The translations under genes and the position numbers were made by a program. The notes under the pieces are model-generated. The model had not been told where the DNA came from and did no database searches. It saw only the letters and a program-made list of their open reading frames with translations. This document shows, piece after piece, positions 11,614 through 24,324 of a stretch of DNA of 64,000 nucleotides (the stretch's first letter is position 1; each line of letters starts with the position of its first letter). The stretch covers positions 186,001 to 250,000 of the forward strand of contig JAUJYZ010000186.1 of assembly GCA_033675265.1 (NCBI GenBank). Reading direction: 5' to 3'. Source of the DNA: Actinostola sp. cb2023. Lineage: Eukaryota > Cnidaria > Anthozoa > Actiniaria > Actinostolidae.

Positions 11614-14600
11614 ATGGACACAAGGTGAGATGAAGGCCAAAGTTATTAACAAATCGACGAATTGTCAAATGACAATGTTTTTGTTTTAATATTTCTGACT
11701 TTTAATCTTTCAAAACACAGCGAAGGAAGTGAAGTGAAACAGCGAACTCATCCCGAGAAAGATAGATTATCGGGTACATATAATGATAAGATATTGTCAG
11801 TCAGTAGCTTTGTACATGATATTTTTACGATCGCGGGTTGATCTGGTTGTTGAGATTTCACCTGATTTACAAACATTGTTGGTCGGGTGTTGTGGTCATT
11901 CATCCTCATACATTTCAATGCCATCTTCATTACGATACGATTCAGAGTTACCAAATATCTATGTAATGGGATCGATGTTCATGTAGAAACTGTTATTTAC
12001 ACACTTCCACAATCACGAACAATTAACATTTTATTTGTTCGATCTTATTTGCTGCAAGTTAATTATGCAGTTGTTCCCACTCTGACATTTTACATTGTAC
12101 AACAAACCTTGATATTAAAATTTTAAAACACTTACGGTTTTTTATACTTGCGTTTTTACATGTAAGCTTAATATTTGAACTGGTTTTTCAGTTATTTAAA
12201 CCTTTTACATTTGTCTGATTCTGTTAACTAGTTCTACATGTAGTCAATAAAATTAAATGTCATAATTTATTTATGTTTTTATATTTAGTGTATAATTACA
12301 AAGATCCGAAAAAATACAATAATGATTTAAAAAATTATTTTACTGCAAAAATTATATAATATTTATTTATGTGATTGAATGTGATTTCAAATTTCCTGAT
12401 TATCTTTATTTACAATATTTAAAGAACTAATCTCCTCTCCCATTTCCCCACCCCTAAACTTTAAATAATACATTGCAACTATAAAACCCCCTCGTTACCA
12501 GTGTCTAAGTAGCAGGCTTTAGCTTAAAAGAGTTAAAGAGGTGTTGAAACAGTTGAATGGTCCCCACAAAAAGTCAGTCTCACAAAATTTCGGTCAAATT
12601 TTGTGGGTCTCAAAGTCTCGTTTTTTTTCAAAAACCCATCTCAGAGTCTCAAATTTTGAAAACAAAGGAAATCGGTGAAAAAGAATCTCGGGCTCACAAA
12701 AATATGCCTTGTCTCAGAGTCTCACAAAGTCTCGCCTTGACTAGACAGTATCAAACAAGATACATGCACTGGATGTGCATGTTAGCTATCATTTCAGAAG
12801 AACTACGCCCAGTGTTCTGAGTAGCAGCCAGTCTGCTGTTGCAATCCTCTAAACCACTCAAAACTAACACAGTACAAGTTACAAATTAATTAATTCCATT
12901 CATTCATTCCTTTTACAGAATCTGAACTACAGACAGTTGATTCAGTGGAAGATGAAAATGATGCTGATAAACAGTAAGTTAATCAGAGGACTCAGAGGAG
13001 TTAAGGTGCTGCCTACAATGTAGTTGTAATATATACATTTACAAATGGTTAGACCTTAAATTCACTTCTCGTACTCATTAATTATTCATGAGGTAACCAG
13101 CCAATCAAATGCACAGAATAATACCATGTGATGTACTTTGAAACTAGGGAAAGTACTGGCAAGAGTAACTGGAAATTTTTCCAATAACTGGAAAAAAAGA
13201 TTTCCAGTTACTGGAAAAAATATCCAGTTTCTCTCCCCTGTACTTATCATGAGGGACGATTAGAACTAATCGTCCCTCATGACTGTACATGAGTTCTTAT
13301 CCCTCATATAACAATCATCGGGACCTTGAACAGAGTAGAGGCAATACCACTCTGTCCAAATTCGCTTTAATCTGAAAGCATGCTCTACTCCATGCTACTC
13401 AAGAGTCCAACACATGTGGGATACGATGTCTTCGACTCTATGCAGGAGCAGAGCATATGCAGAGACTCAAATTCTTGCTTTTCCTGGCTAAAATCTTGGA
13501 ACTCTTTATTTATTGCCTTAGGCCATTGCATGTAATAATTTTAAAATGAGTATGAGAAGTCGTTCCAAAGCCTTGAATTCGGACTAGATGGGCTTTTGAA
13601 ACCCTGTCTAGTCCTCATTCTCGGCTTTGAAATACTACGTCTTCTCTGATACAGTGTTAGCTGTAGGCTCTGTCTACATCATGTATATGGTAACACAAAA
13701 GAACCACTGAGGACATAACAGTGACCATATCATGTCCCCTCAGTGCCCAATATCATTGGCCAGCTTGTGGGATTAGAGCTTTATGAATGTATTATTACAA
13801 CCAGTAGTCCAATAATTTTATTGATCCCTAGTACCTGATTTACACCGTCATCATATCATATGAAATATTGTTTTCACTCTTGCAGACTGTCGTTATCGTA
13901 TGAAGCGCCACCTCCCATGTCCAAGTCAAGAGTGTTTCTCCTGAACATATCATGGTTTGGTCTCAATGTTATGTACCTTATTTTATCTGTAGAAGGTATG
14001 GAAACAAGCAATATTCTACAGTGATAGAGCGCAAGCACTAAATCCATGAAACAAAATCAAAGTTGTTACTGCGTAATAGTTTTTATTTAGCGACTATTTA
14101 GTCGCTATCATCCAACCAGAACATTCTTTTTTAGATTTCAATACACAAGAGACATCAAATACACAATAGACTTGCTGTTGATTATGACTTTACTGATCAG
14201 AAGCCTTTATTCAAGATCATGTTCTGGTTGGATGATAGTGGCTAAATAGTCGCTAAATAAAAACTATTTGGCAGTAACAACTTTGATGTTATTTCATGGT
14301 TTTAGTGCTTGCGCTCTATATTGCTATTGACTAATAATAATTATAATAATTCAATTTATAAAGCGCCTATCCAGATCTGCTCTGGGTGCTACTTCCATGA
14401 TCAAGAAAACAATAAAATTTTGATATAAAAAATAAAATTAATGGCTTACAAAATTAACAAGAAAATGCAGATTTAAACAAGTAGGTTTTAAGATTTGATT
14501 TAAAAGATGCTATCGAAGAAAGTGTTCTTATTGACGAGGGAAGAGAGTTCCAGAGTTCATTATTACAATAAATAATTATTATAACAAATAAATAAATAAA

Positions 14601-17600
14601 TAAAATTAAAATAAATTAAATTAAATTAAAATAAATAAATAAAATTATTATAATTATAATATTGAAGTGGTCTGTGCAAGAACAACAATATTAATCATCT
14701 ATGATCAAAACTTAAATTCTCTTGTAAACTCTTTATGTTACAAAGGAGAATTTGGAGTTTGAGTCATAACTGTATATTAAGTTCTCTGACTTGTCTTTCA
14801 GTTGTACCCTCGCAAGTTCATGCTCTTGTAGGATCAGAAAGTAAGGGTCAGGTTTTAGGTGCTATGGTTGCTGCTGGTGCTGTTGTTACATTCTTTATTA
14901 GTCCACTTATTGGAATGAAAAGGTTGGTTACCAATAATAATATTGAATGATTAATTTATTCATCCCATTCATCCATTTAACCATTCATTCAACATTCATT
15001 TGACCATTCATGCATTCATTCATCCATTCAAGGATCATTTATTCGCCATCCATTCATTTATCCAGTCATCCATTCACTTACCATCCATCCATTCATTTAT
15101 CTATGCTTCACTTACCATTCATTCATTTATCCATTCATCTATTCATTTACCATCCATATGCATTCATTCATCCATCCGTTCATTAATCTACTCATCCATT
15201 CATTTGACCATTTATTCATTCACTTACCATCCATACATTATTCCATTCAAGGATTCATCCATTCATTCACCATCCATTTATTTATTCATTCATCTATTAG
15301 TCCATTCACTTACCATCCATCCATTATTCCATTCAAGGATTCATCCATTCATTCACCATCCATTTATTTATTCATTCATCTATTCGTCCATTTATTCATT
15401 CATTCATTCACCATCCATTTATTCATTCATCCATTTATGTATTTATCCATTTCATTGTTCTAATTTTCTCTCCTAAAGTGATCGTCTGATATCACCATAT
15501 GGTAAGAGAAGACCCCTAATGGTAGCAGGCACTGTTCTTTTATGGTAAGCAATGACGTACAGTCATTGTAACTAAGAAACAGATGATCTCTATCTAGCTT
15601 AATTAGGGTTATTTATTGTATTTTATGTATACATGTACATTTTGTACAGTTTATAAGACTCATCTAATGTCTTGTTTGATTGTCGTCTTCAGTATTGGTC
15701 TCTTTGGTATGGCATTTAGTGCTCCAGACATTGAGAGGTCAGTCATAATTTATAATTATTATGAATATTTATGTTCAAATCTAATGAAATTATGCTCCTA
15801 CTAGGTTAATTAAAAATAAAAATAAATATAAAATAAATGTTAAATAATCAACCTTCACTAGCTCTTTGTTCTCTTGTAACAAATAAATCCTACATGATTA
15901 AAAGATCAACTAATAAGTTACTTGTATTTTGTTTTTACAGTGAACAATCAAATGCCACAGTAAGTACAGCAAATCACTGTTTGCTAATAATCCAACCACT
16001 CAAGATGAAAAAACAATTACTATTAAAGTTCGTATTACTATTCAGAGTCATTTTCATGCGAGTGGGAAGTACTGTAGTTACCGTACGATTTGTGCCATGC
16101 GGTGACGGTACCGTGACTAAGCATTCTGATTGGTTGAGCAATGATTTTGTGCACTGTGATTGGTTGAATAAAATGTCTTCGATTCCGTACCGTAACGGTC
16201 ACTCCGTGCTGCAGGTTTCCCACTCATACCAAAATGACTCTATATACATGTACATGTACACACACCGCGCACCCACATCGCGAGTAAGAGAAGCGACTGG
16301 GTACGAGTCTGTGTCTACAGTCAATTTGCAAACTGCAAGTCGTGACTTTCAAATGAGTATATGGTAAGGCAAATCATGGTTTCAAGAGGATTAAGCAAGT
16401 CTTACAGTAATAATATTGTTATTTTTTAAATAAAATTATGTGACATATTTTTTGAAAACCTTTTGCGATTATATTTTGATTTAGTGTTCATTAGACCTGA
16501 GTCTCAAGAGATGTCTTCCCTACTACAACATCTCACAGTTAACAGATGAAGCTCATTTAACTAATCAATCTGATGATATGCAAGCAAGTTTTCTGCTTAA
16601 TTTATTGATGCAAAGAGAGGATTCTAGAGGCAATATTGGTGAGAAATAGTATATACATACAACATAAAAAAATAGAGAAAGGAAGAAAGAAATGGGAAAT
16701 AGAGAAAGGAATAAAGAAAAGGAGAAATACATGTACAGAAGGGAGAGAGGAAGAAGAGAAGAAAGGAACGGAGGAAGCAAATATGAACAGAGGAAGAATA
16801 AAAAAATGAATGGATGGATGGAAGGGAGGAAGAGAATGAAAGAAAAGGGTAGGAGGTATAGAAAGGAAGGAAGAGGATATCGGCAAATTATGACTCACTA
16901 TGTGTCTTTGTATACAGGTCTATATGTTGCATTCTATCTATGTGTAATGGCTTGTTATGCTTTAATGAGCGTACCATATAATGGACTAATAGCTGATGCA
17001 ACTCCTCCCTCACAGAGAGGTAATGTATATCCATACTCAAGATGCAGAGCTTTGTAATGTAGGATGTTGTTCATTGTTTCATGAGCACTCATAAACATTA
17101 TAAAATATTTGACTGAATGTTTTCATATAATTTTGATAGTTTATGGGAATAAAGTTCTTGTTGTTGTTGAAATAATGGATTTTAAAACTACTTTTCTAGC
17201 TGAAATAATAAATTGTACTTCTAAAATAACCTTTGAAATAACAAATTCATGACATTTTTATTCAGACATTCATTTGTTCACTTATTCATTCATTTATCCA
17301 TTCATTCATATATATTTTTCATCCATCCATTCATTTATTATCCATCCATCCAATAAGTCATTCATTCATTTCATGCATCTGTTCAATTTGTTCATTCACC
17401 ACAAGGTTTCAATTTGTTTATAAAATACCTAAATCACATAAAATTCAATAAACTATTAAATGAAGAAAATGATTAAATGATTGAATATAATAGGCTTTAG
17501 CTCAGGAGTGATGGGTGCAATGACACTGGTGGGTAATGTTACAGGGGCAGCCATTGGACTGTTCTTTCCAGTAAGTATCAAACAACTTTTACTAAACTAG

Positions 17601-20600
17601 TTATAACAATTTAATGTACGTTTACGTTTATTACTAGACAACGCTTTCGCATCAAGTCTAGGACCAATTAAATTAAAATATATATACAGTTTGGTCAAAA
17701 ATATAAAAAATAATAATTTAATTTTTTGTTCTGACCACATTTTGATCTGTGAATCTATAAATTATGTGCATCTATCATGTATAGAGTACAGATAAACAGC
17801 TAAATGTTTACTATACATTTATAATATAAACTATGTGTACCTCCCAATTAAGAACGTGCAATTTGATTGGTTGCTGAGCGTGCATTAAATTATGTTATAG
17901 AAGCAAACCAGAAAGCCTGTTTAAAATTAGTTTTAATATATATTATAATATATAATAATAATATTTATCCAGGGTGACCAAATCAGCACAAAAGTACTGT
18001 TATCAAAGTACAAAGTACTGTTATCAAAAAGGGCGAATAGAAGATGACTCTCCGTGCTTCTATACAAAAATAATGCACTTCTGAGGTCTTGAAAGCTGCT
18101 GAATGCACTCGCGTTCCGCTCGTGCATCCACTAGCAGCTTTCTTGAAAGACCTCAGCATGCATTATTTTTGTATAGAAGCATGGAGAGTCATCTTCTATT
18201 AGTTAAGTATAGCCTGCAGAACAGGGATTCTTCATTGGTGTTATATCACCAAATGAATATTTTATAATATTTTATGCTAAAATGTTAAATTCTTCCAGAT
18301 GTCACACTAATTTTAAACTCAAATGTAAACCTAAAATTTAACTTTTTTAGCTTCATTTATTCAAGTATTGAAGTTTCTTTCACCAGTACATTTGTTATTA
18401 CTATCTTTTAAGTTTAATTGTTTTTCTGCTGCAGAAACTTGGTGTGGTTGGTACCTATTCACTAGTAGCTATTCTGTACTTTGTATGTGTGGTCATGACA
18501 GTGACGTCCTGTACTGAGAAACCAGCTGGCAAAGCTGTACATCCACCATTAAGTAAGATTTGCACTGATACAATGTACATGATTGTATAATTTATTATAG
18601 TGTCTGATATATTGTCAATGTATTTGTTGCAGACATAAAGATATTATTTTTAGCCTACTGGGAACCCCTGAAAGGTAAGACAACTACTACTACAGTCAGT
18701 CAGTGGGTCAATCAGACAATAGTCAATCAGTGTGTCAGTCAGTCAGCTGTAAGTCAGTCAGTCAATCAGGGTGTCAGTCAGTCAGTGTGTCAGTCAGTCA
18801 GTCAATCAGTGTGTCAGTCAGTCAGTGTGTCAGTCAGCCAGTCAATCAGTGTGTCAGTCAGTCGATGAGTCCAGTCAGTCAGTCAGTGAGTGTGTCAGTC
18901 AGTCAGTGTGTCAGTCAGTCAGTGTGTCAGTCAGTCGATGAGTCCAGTCAGCCAGTCAGTCAGTCAGTCAGTGTGTCAGTCAGTCAGTGTGTCAGTCAGT
19001 CGATGAGTCCAGTCAGTCAGTCAGTCAGTGTGTCAGTCAGTCGATGAGTCCAGTCAGTCAGTGTGTCAGTCAGTGTGTCAGTCAGTCGATGAGTCCAGTC
19101 AGTCAGTGTGTCAGTCAGTCAGTGTGTCAGTCAATCAGTGTGTCAGTCAGTCAGTGTGTCAGTCAGTCAGTGTGTCAGTCAGTGTGTCAGTCAATCAGTG
19201 TGTCAGTCAGTCAGTGTGACAGTCAGTCAGTCAGTCGATGAGTCCAGTCAGTCAGTCATCAGTGAGTGTGTCAGTGAGTGTGTCAGTCAGTCAGTGTGTC
19301 AGTCAGTCAGTAGTCAGTCAATCAATCAGTCAGTAATAGTCAGTGTGCCAGTCATTCAGATAGTGAGTCTATCAATGAGTCAGTCGCAGTCTCTCGGTCA
19401 ATTATGGTGTCAACAAGTCACTCTACTTACATTTATAAGTACTGATTTTCAGCATAAATGTATTTGTTGTAGAGCCGGACTTCAGATGGGTGTTCCTAAC
19501 TAGATTCTTAATGCAACAAGGAGTTGCTACAGTAACCGGGTAAGAAACATGCCATATATCTAGATGTATACTGCATGTAAACCATGTGCTTCTACAGTTG
19601 ATAATCAGGGGTTTGAATAACATTTGATGTAGGCGGATGATCCTACTGGAGTTAGCAACCATGACAACTGTCAGTCAGCAGTCAGTCAGTGGATGAGTCA
19701 GTCAGTGAGTGTGTCAGTCAGTCAGTCAGTCAGTCGATGAGTCAGTCAGTCAGCAGTCAGTCAGCGAGTGTGTCAGTCAGTTGATGAGTGAGTCAGTCAG
19801 TCAGCAGTCAGTCAGTAGATAGTGCTGACAGTAGTAGGCACCACTAAATTATTTGAAAGAGAGTTGTGTCTAATGAAGTGCTTGCATAAACATTTGCTGA
19901 TTATTATACTGATTATATTTCATAGATTTTTAGAGTTCTGGTTAGGTGACATGGTACACTTACCGAACTGCTGGTCACCTGAGAGAAGTGTGGCCATGAT
20001 GTTACTGCCTTTGCTATTTGCAGCATCAGTATTGTAAGTACTTAATATATGTCTATCACCAATCAGATTGCACGTTATATCATAGTTATTTTATAATTGT
20101 TAACAGTTCTGTTGTTGGAGGCTTTCTATCTGACAGGCTGGGACGACGAAAACCTCTGGTCGTTGGATCAGGTATGTCTCTAGTGAACTTTAAATGTAAT
20201 GAACTTATGTTTGTAACACTTTGTTTAAATAATTATTGTTTGTTTGAGTGTTTGTATGTGCACAGTGTACATGTATGTGCTTTCTTTCTCTCTCTCTCTC
20301 TCTCTCTCGCAATATGTTTGCACTTATTGCATTTTAATGATTAATTTTGTTAATCTGGAATCAGTTTTGTCAAGGCGATCAATAAAAGTACTAAATGGCT
20401 ATGACAATTAAGAGGCTTCATATAAACATAATATTTGTTCAAATTCATTCATTCATTGGTTTTCTGTTGTTTCAGCTGCATTAATGAGTGTTTGTGCAAT
20501 CATCCTGGCATTTCTCCAAGGGCGTTATGCGTTCTATGCTGCTATACCAGTGGCCCTTACATTTGGTAATTATTAATTAATTTAATAATAATTATAATTA

Positions 20601-21791
20601 AACAGGATCCTTAATGCCAATGAATGCTTAATGTTGATGTCTTGTTTTATTCTGACACTAATTCGGTATTGTAGGTATTGGTTTTGGTGCATATTGCGCA
20701 GTAGACTTTGCACTGGTAATGGATGTACTACCAGCAGAAAAGGACAAAGCCAAGGACCTTGCTATTTGGCATCAAGTAAGTTATACATGTCTACATGTAC
20801 TTCAATAGCCATATAGAGTCAAACCTCCACTAATGGACACCTCCCATAACCTACACTTGGTCCCAGTGATACTAAACTATGATGTGACCAAGACATTACT
20901 GCACTGTCTATACACTATACTGTATGCTCACCTGTCTACCTTGGACACCAAACAATGCTTTAATTCAAGTCTAACAGTGCCCTGAAAATCACAATACTTG
21001 ATGGTTAGCCTAGCAAAGATGTACATGTAGATACTATATACATCAACAGTTACATGTATACAAGTTTATATTGGACAGTTGTGTTAGGGTCACTGGCTGT
21101 TGAGACCTGATTTTTGCAATGACACTGTCTGTCAGTGTTGCCATCACCATCATCAACCACCACCACCATCATTATCACCATCATCACCTGTCTTCAGCAT
21201 CACCCACCATCACCATCTGTCATCAGCATCACCCACCATCATTATCACCACCATTACCACCCACTGTCATCAACTACTACCACCATCATTATCACCATCA
21301 TCGATCACCTGTCTTCAGCATCACCCACCATCACCATCTGTCATCAGCATCACCCACCATCATTATCACCACCATTACCACCCGCCATCATCAACTACTA
21401 CCACCATCATTATCACCATCATCACCTGTCTTCAGCATCACCATCTGTCACCATCATCATTGTCATCAGCCCACCATCATCATTGTCATCAACCACCACT
21501 ATACCTGTCATCAGCACCACCATGATCAACACCACCACCATGATTTCCAACATCAACATTATAATAAATTGTATTAATTATTTATTGACTAGTAATTTAT
21601 TGTTAAATTGTTGTTTCTAGGCTCTTGTTCTTCCACAAGCCATAGCAACTCCTATTGGTGGTATAATTCTGGATGTATTTGAGAGATGGCGATGTGATAT
21701 TGGACTGGGCTATATCATCTTATTCCTTCTTACCTCAGTCTACTTTGCTCTCAGTGGAATATTTGTAATGAAAATCAAAAAAGCAAGATAG
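11614..21791 (+). CDS. MFS (GPH/SLC45-like) 12-TM transporter, 19 exons
   Basis: Predicted membrane transporter; substrate unknown. Exons: 11614-11624, 11721-11773, 12919-12973, 13886-13995, 14802-14922, 15479-15544, 15693-15737, 15941-15959, 16485-16638, 16918-17019, 17494-17570, 18435-18552, 18633-18674, 19473-19539, 19926-20033, 20107-20171, 20476-20565, 20675-20775, 21621-21791. Total 1575 nt (524 aa), phases consistent throughout. Twelve hydrophobic segments: TM1 about 55-77, TM2 93-114, TM3 130-148, TM4 212-237, TM7 328-350, TM12 497-518. The loop after TM2 is SDRLISPYGKRRP, and its repeat after TM8 is GGFLSDRLGRRKP, the MFS motif A. SVPYNGLIADATPPSQRG follows TM4, a pattern seen in the glycoside-pentoside-hexuronide/SLC45 branch. 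Residues 149-211 form an extended loop with sequons at N158, N175 and N187 and Cys161/170, fitting a glycosylated non-cytosolic loop. The first two exons are the least certain (11-nt exon, GTACAT donor). Confidence 0.88.
13247..13282. repeat. Perfect short palindrome in MFS intron 3
   Basis: TCATGAGGGACGATTAG and its exact complement, separated by AA. It could be a hairpin remnant of a MITE. The preceding 100 bp repeats AACTGGAAA/TCCAGTT phrases. Confidence 0.7.
13554..13646. mobile_element. Small palindromic MITE in MFS intron 3
   Basis: GAGAAGTCGTTCCAAAGCC...GGACTAGA pairs with TCTAGTCC...GGCTTTGAAATACTACGTCTTCTC; about 93 bp with imperfect arms. Confidence 0.6.
14025..14318. mobile_element. 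MITE with ~100-bp inverted ends in MFS intron 4
   Basis: Left arm starts TAGAGCGCAAGCACTAAA, right arm ends TTTAGTGCTTGCGCTCTA. The arms also share TTTTTATTTAGCGACTAT and ATCATCCAACCAGAACAT. The TA at each edge would fit a TA target duplication (Tc1/mariner-like), but this is inferred only from the ends. Confidence 0.8.
14945..15463. repeat. (CATT)n-rich tandem block in MFS intron 5
   Basis: Degenerate CATT/CATC tetranucleotide repeats for about 500 bp. A longer phrase with CCATTCAAGGATTCATCC is repeated at about 15244 and 15330. It gives the Ser/Ile/His-rich artefactual frames. The block ends just before the exon 6 acceptor. Confidence 0.92.
16044..16241. mobile_element. CCAAT-MITE family, copy A (MFS intron 8)
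   Basis: About 200-bp element with inverted ends AGAGTCATTTTCATGCGAG / CTCATACCAAAATGACTCT. The interior has two CCAAT-box-like phrases (CTGATTGGTTGAGCAATGAT and GTGATTGGTTGAAT). Six further copies of this family lie in the window. Confidence 0.88.
16660..16880. repeat. Purine-rich tract in MFS intron 9
   Basis: Strand-asymmetric AG/AAG/GGAA-rich sequence between exons 9 and 10. It produces the Arg/Glu-rich plus frame and the Ser/Phe-rich minus frames, neither of which is a gene. Confidence 0.75.
17260..17400. repeat. (CATT)n-like block in MFS intron 10
   Basis: Degenerate CATT/CATC repeat like that in intron 5 of the same gene, about 140 bp. Confidence 0.8.
17619..17735 (+). repeat. Dispersed repeat, copy 1 (see 30343-30450)
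   Basis: Shares with 30343-30450, in the same orientation, the phrases TAGACAACGCTTTCG, ATCAAGTCTAGGACCAAT and AATAATAATTTA. About 110 bp of similarity with small gaps. Confidence 0.75.
18036..18199. mobile_element. Palindromic MITE in MFS intron 11
   Basis: AATAGAAGATGACTCTCC pairs with GGAGAGTCATCTTCTATT, and the arms continue through TGCTTCTATACAAAAATAATGCA and its complement. The centre is around GAATGCACTCGCGTTCCGCTCGTGCAT. About 165 bp. Confidence 0.85.
18695..19440. repeat. (CAGT)n satellite with longer-period structure, MFS intron 13
   Basis: Tetranucleotide CAGT repeats interrupted at regular spots by GTGTGTCAGT and GATGAGTCCAGT, giving higher-order units of about 50-60 bp. The Ser/Gln/Val reading frames are artefacts. 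A second block lies in the next intron (19665-19825). Confidence 0.95.
19665..19825. repeat. (CAGT)n block, MFS intron 14
   Basis: Same CAGT/GATGAGT vocabulary as the intron 13 block, separated from it by exon 14, so the satellite brackets an exon on both sides. Confidence 0.9.
20820..20960. repeat. Possible interspersed-element fragment in MFS intron 18
   Basis: Contains GTCAAACCTCCACTAATGGACACCTCCC and later CCTTGGACACCAAACA, the style of a dispersed non-coding element repeated in many invertebrate genomes (recognition from memory, not checked). Confidence 0.35.
21130..21560. repeat. (CAC/CAT)n-rich minisatellite in MFS intron 18
   Basis: His/Ser/Thr-rich in every forward frame. A composite unit of about 170 bp including CACCTGTCTTCAGCATCACC recurs at about 21185, 21306 and 21424. 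Confidence 0.92.
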
Positions 21792-21844
21792 AAACCTCAA
21801 TCAGGAGTGTGATTGATCCACAACATAAGTTATAGACAAAAGTC

Positions 21845-22034
21845 TGGTTTCACTTATAAGCGACACAAGTGCAAGCACAAGAAATGGAAAAATTTAACTT
21901 TAACCCTTCTGCTTGCATCAGGACTAGTGAAACAAGGCTGATTTAGCCTGATTTTCAGCAGTCTTCGGAGGACTGCTGACTGTCTCAAAATCAGGCTAAG
22001 GCTGCTTGTGCTTGCCCTTGTGCTTATGTCTACA
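21845..22034. mobile_element. Palindromic element related to the 52-bp satellite
   Basis: TATAAGCGACACAAGTGCAAGCACAAG at the left pairs with CTTGTGCTTGCCCTTGTGCTTATGTC at the right; inner arms GGCTGATTTAGCCTGATTTT and AAAATCAGGCTAAGGCTG pair around a TCCGAAGACTGCTGA-type hairpin. The CAAGCACAAG vocabulary and the TGGTTTCACTT edge recall the satellite at 5945-8722. Confidence 0.65.
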
Positions 22035-22438
22035 AATTGCATGTACATGTAGATACAATGTAGCATGTTCAGATATCACAGGAAAATAGCATGTAAAACA
22101 ACTAGTAGGGTAGATTTAGACTACACTAGTCTTAGAGGGTCTTATTCATGAATATCAATATATACGCTTTTTTTTCAAGCACACAGTATCAAGTCATTTG
22201 CACCCTGAGCATCCCATAATGTATTAGCCAAAACAATAGAATCCAAAATGGCCGCCGTATCGGTAAAAAGGTCTATTCTTGGTTTTCACCTATGTCATCG
22301 AAAATTTTCCCAGGATTATATAGAACAAAACCTTCATAGGCCGAAAGAGCAGCCAAAACCACATATCTCAGCCAAAGCTTTAGTTAAAAGAAGTTTTAGA
22401 TACGAAGATATGAGCGATCGCTTATGCTCATAATTTAG

Positions 22439-22702
22439 TTAAAGGAGCACTCTCACAGGTAATGCATTGCGCGCCGTGTTATTGTTTACATACGGGATAC
22501 TACTTAGATTTGACAAGAACGCACGTGAAAAGTACACGTGAAAAGTTCGCCTTTCGAATTCCGATACGGATCAGCAATGGCAAGTCTGGAGTTCTCCAGA
22601 GAATCTCTTCCTTCTCGTGTGGTAAGTAGAAATCTGCCATTTTCGTATCATACAAAAATGGCGCTGAGGGGTTCAAGGCGCACTGTGAGAGTGCTCCTTT
22701 AA
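22439..22702. mobile_element. MITE with TTAAAGGAGCACTCTCACAG ends
   Basis: Left end TTAAAGGAGCACTCTCACAG pairs with right end CTGTGAGAGTGCTCCTTTAA. About 264 bp, no coding capacity. The edges include TTAA-like sequence. Confidence 0.85.
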
Positions 22703-22711
22703 AATGTATGG

Positions 22712-22756
22712 GGCCGCCATGTTGGTGTCGCATCGAGCGACACCAACATGGCGGCC
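22712..22756. repeat. Perfect short palindrome (GGCCGCCATGTTGGTGTCGC)
   Basis: GGCCGCCATGTTGGTGTCGC followed after five bases by its exact complement, immediately right of the previous MITE. Confidence 0.8.
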
Positions 22757-23362
22757 AAATCACGAAGACTGAAAATCATGTTTAATTGCAAATACTTCAA
22801 TTTTTCAATAGCTATATTCATCAAAATAAAGTTACCCATCATCTACAAAGTTAAAATCGTATTATTTCAAACGAATTTTCCTATTTCTATGGCTTTTGAA
22901 AATGCGTGACTGTATTGCGTGACAGAATTTGACTCGCAATAAAACGAAAACCAAACATCTAAATTACAAAATTATTTTGGTAATAATTTACTTATAACGA
23001 TATAAACAACATATCCAACAAACAGTTTTGTGAGGTGAATAGTTTGGATTTTAGCTTTTTGATGACGTCATGTGAAAACCAAGAATTGGCTGATGAAATA
23101 AAAGAACCGGAGAAGAGTACATTATAATAATTATAATTATAATAATTATTATTATAATGGTTGACACATTACAAAGTCATTTCTTTTAATAAATATGAAA
23201 CATCATTATAGGTAAGGGAATGGTCGCGGGGGAAATCTTCAAATTATTCAGAATTTCAAAATAAAAGATAGCTCACTATTTGAAGGAATTATAGCCATGT
23301 GTAAATATTTACAAGTAACTCAATAGAAATTTGTTTTTTTAATTTAAATTTTAAATCTTATT

Positions 23363-23528
23363 GGGTTTTATTAAACACTTAATGACTGGTCCCGAGGGAA
23401 ACAGTTAATTTTGTTTCCCGAGAATCTCAATGTTTCCCGAGACGAAGTCTCGGGAAACATTAAGATTCGAGGGAAACAAAATTAACTGTTTTCCCGAGGG
23501 AACAGTCATTAAGTGTTTTGTTATAACC
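23363..23528. mobile_element. Palindromic element rich in CCCGAGGGAAACA
   Basis: TTTAATGACTG-type ends (ACACTTAATGACTGG versus CAGTCATTAAGTGT) and internal GTTTCCCGAG / CTCGGGAAAC pairs form a nested foldback. A further pair, GTTATAACCCCATAGTC (about 23519) and GACTATGGGGATATAAC (about 23716), suggests it sits beside or inside a second palindrome ending near 23733. Confidence 0.75.
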
Positions 23529-23888
23529 CCATAGTCAAACACTGAAAAAATTGTTGTTAACAACGGCGTCACAAGTATTTTCCATCGACTTTGACCTGAT
23601 CACGTGCGTTTATTCCCCTCTCACGCTTCGATCACGTGAACTTATTGTCCGCGCGGGAGTTATTAAGATTTGACGCCCGCCACGTGACGTGCTCTCGACC
23701 AATGAGAAAACGAGTTAGACTATGGGGATATAACAATGTATCATTGTAAACATGTAAACATTGTAAAATGTTAAATATTTAATGCAAAAATGTTATAATA
23801 AAAGTGAAAATTGGTTTGAGAAAACATTAGTGTTAATAATAAAGTTAAAATTGATTTGAGAAAACTTTAGTGTTAGTTGTCTCGTCTT

Positions 23889-24109
23889 ACAGTATGGACA
23901 CTCGAACCGTGAACACTTAGGTTTTTACTAACACACATACCGTATATAAATTATCGATTGAGAAAATTGATCAGAAAAATGATTTATTTTGATCACTAAG
24001 TGTATTTAAACTCAATGCTCCATTTGAGAGGCTATGAGGCAATAGAAAGTTCGAAAAAAAAAGTTCGAAAAAAACTTGAAGTGTTCACGGTTCGAGTGTC
24101 CACACTGTA
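23889..24109. mobile_element. MITE with ACAGTATGGACACTCGAACC ends
   Basis: The 30-bp left end, through GTGAACACTT, pairs with AAGTGTTCACGGTTCGAGTG...ACTGTA at the right. About 220 bp. Confidence 0.85.
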
Positions 24110-24121
24110 GTTACTAAAATT

Positions 24122-24324
24122 AGAGTCATTTTTGTATGAGTGGGAAGTATAAGTTAGAGTTTGTGCCGTGTGTTGACCTTGCCGTGTGGTAACTGTGCCA
24201 TGTCCAAGCATTCTGATAGGATGACCAATAATTTTGTACACTGTGATTGGACGAATAGATGTCTTTTGATTCCATACCGTGACTAACTCTGCCGTAGGTT
24301 TCCCACTTATACGAAAATGACTCT
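24122..24324. mobile_element. CCAAT-MITE family, copy B
   Basis: Ends AGAGTCATTTTTGTATGAGT / ACTTATACGAAAATGACTCT; interior TGATTGGACGAATAGATGTC. It abuts the previous MITE. Confidence 0.85.

Noticed and set aside
11748..11954. 68-codon minus frame over the MFS 5' exons
   Set aside because: Antisense of MFS exon 2 and intron 2; no family match.
22248..22433. 61-codon plus frame starting ATGGCCGCC
   Set aside because: Good-looking start context but no recognisable family, no splice donor leading to a convincing second exon, and it lies in repeat-rich sequence.
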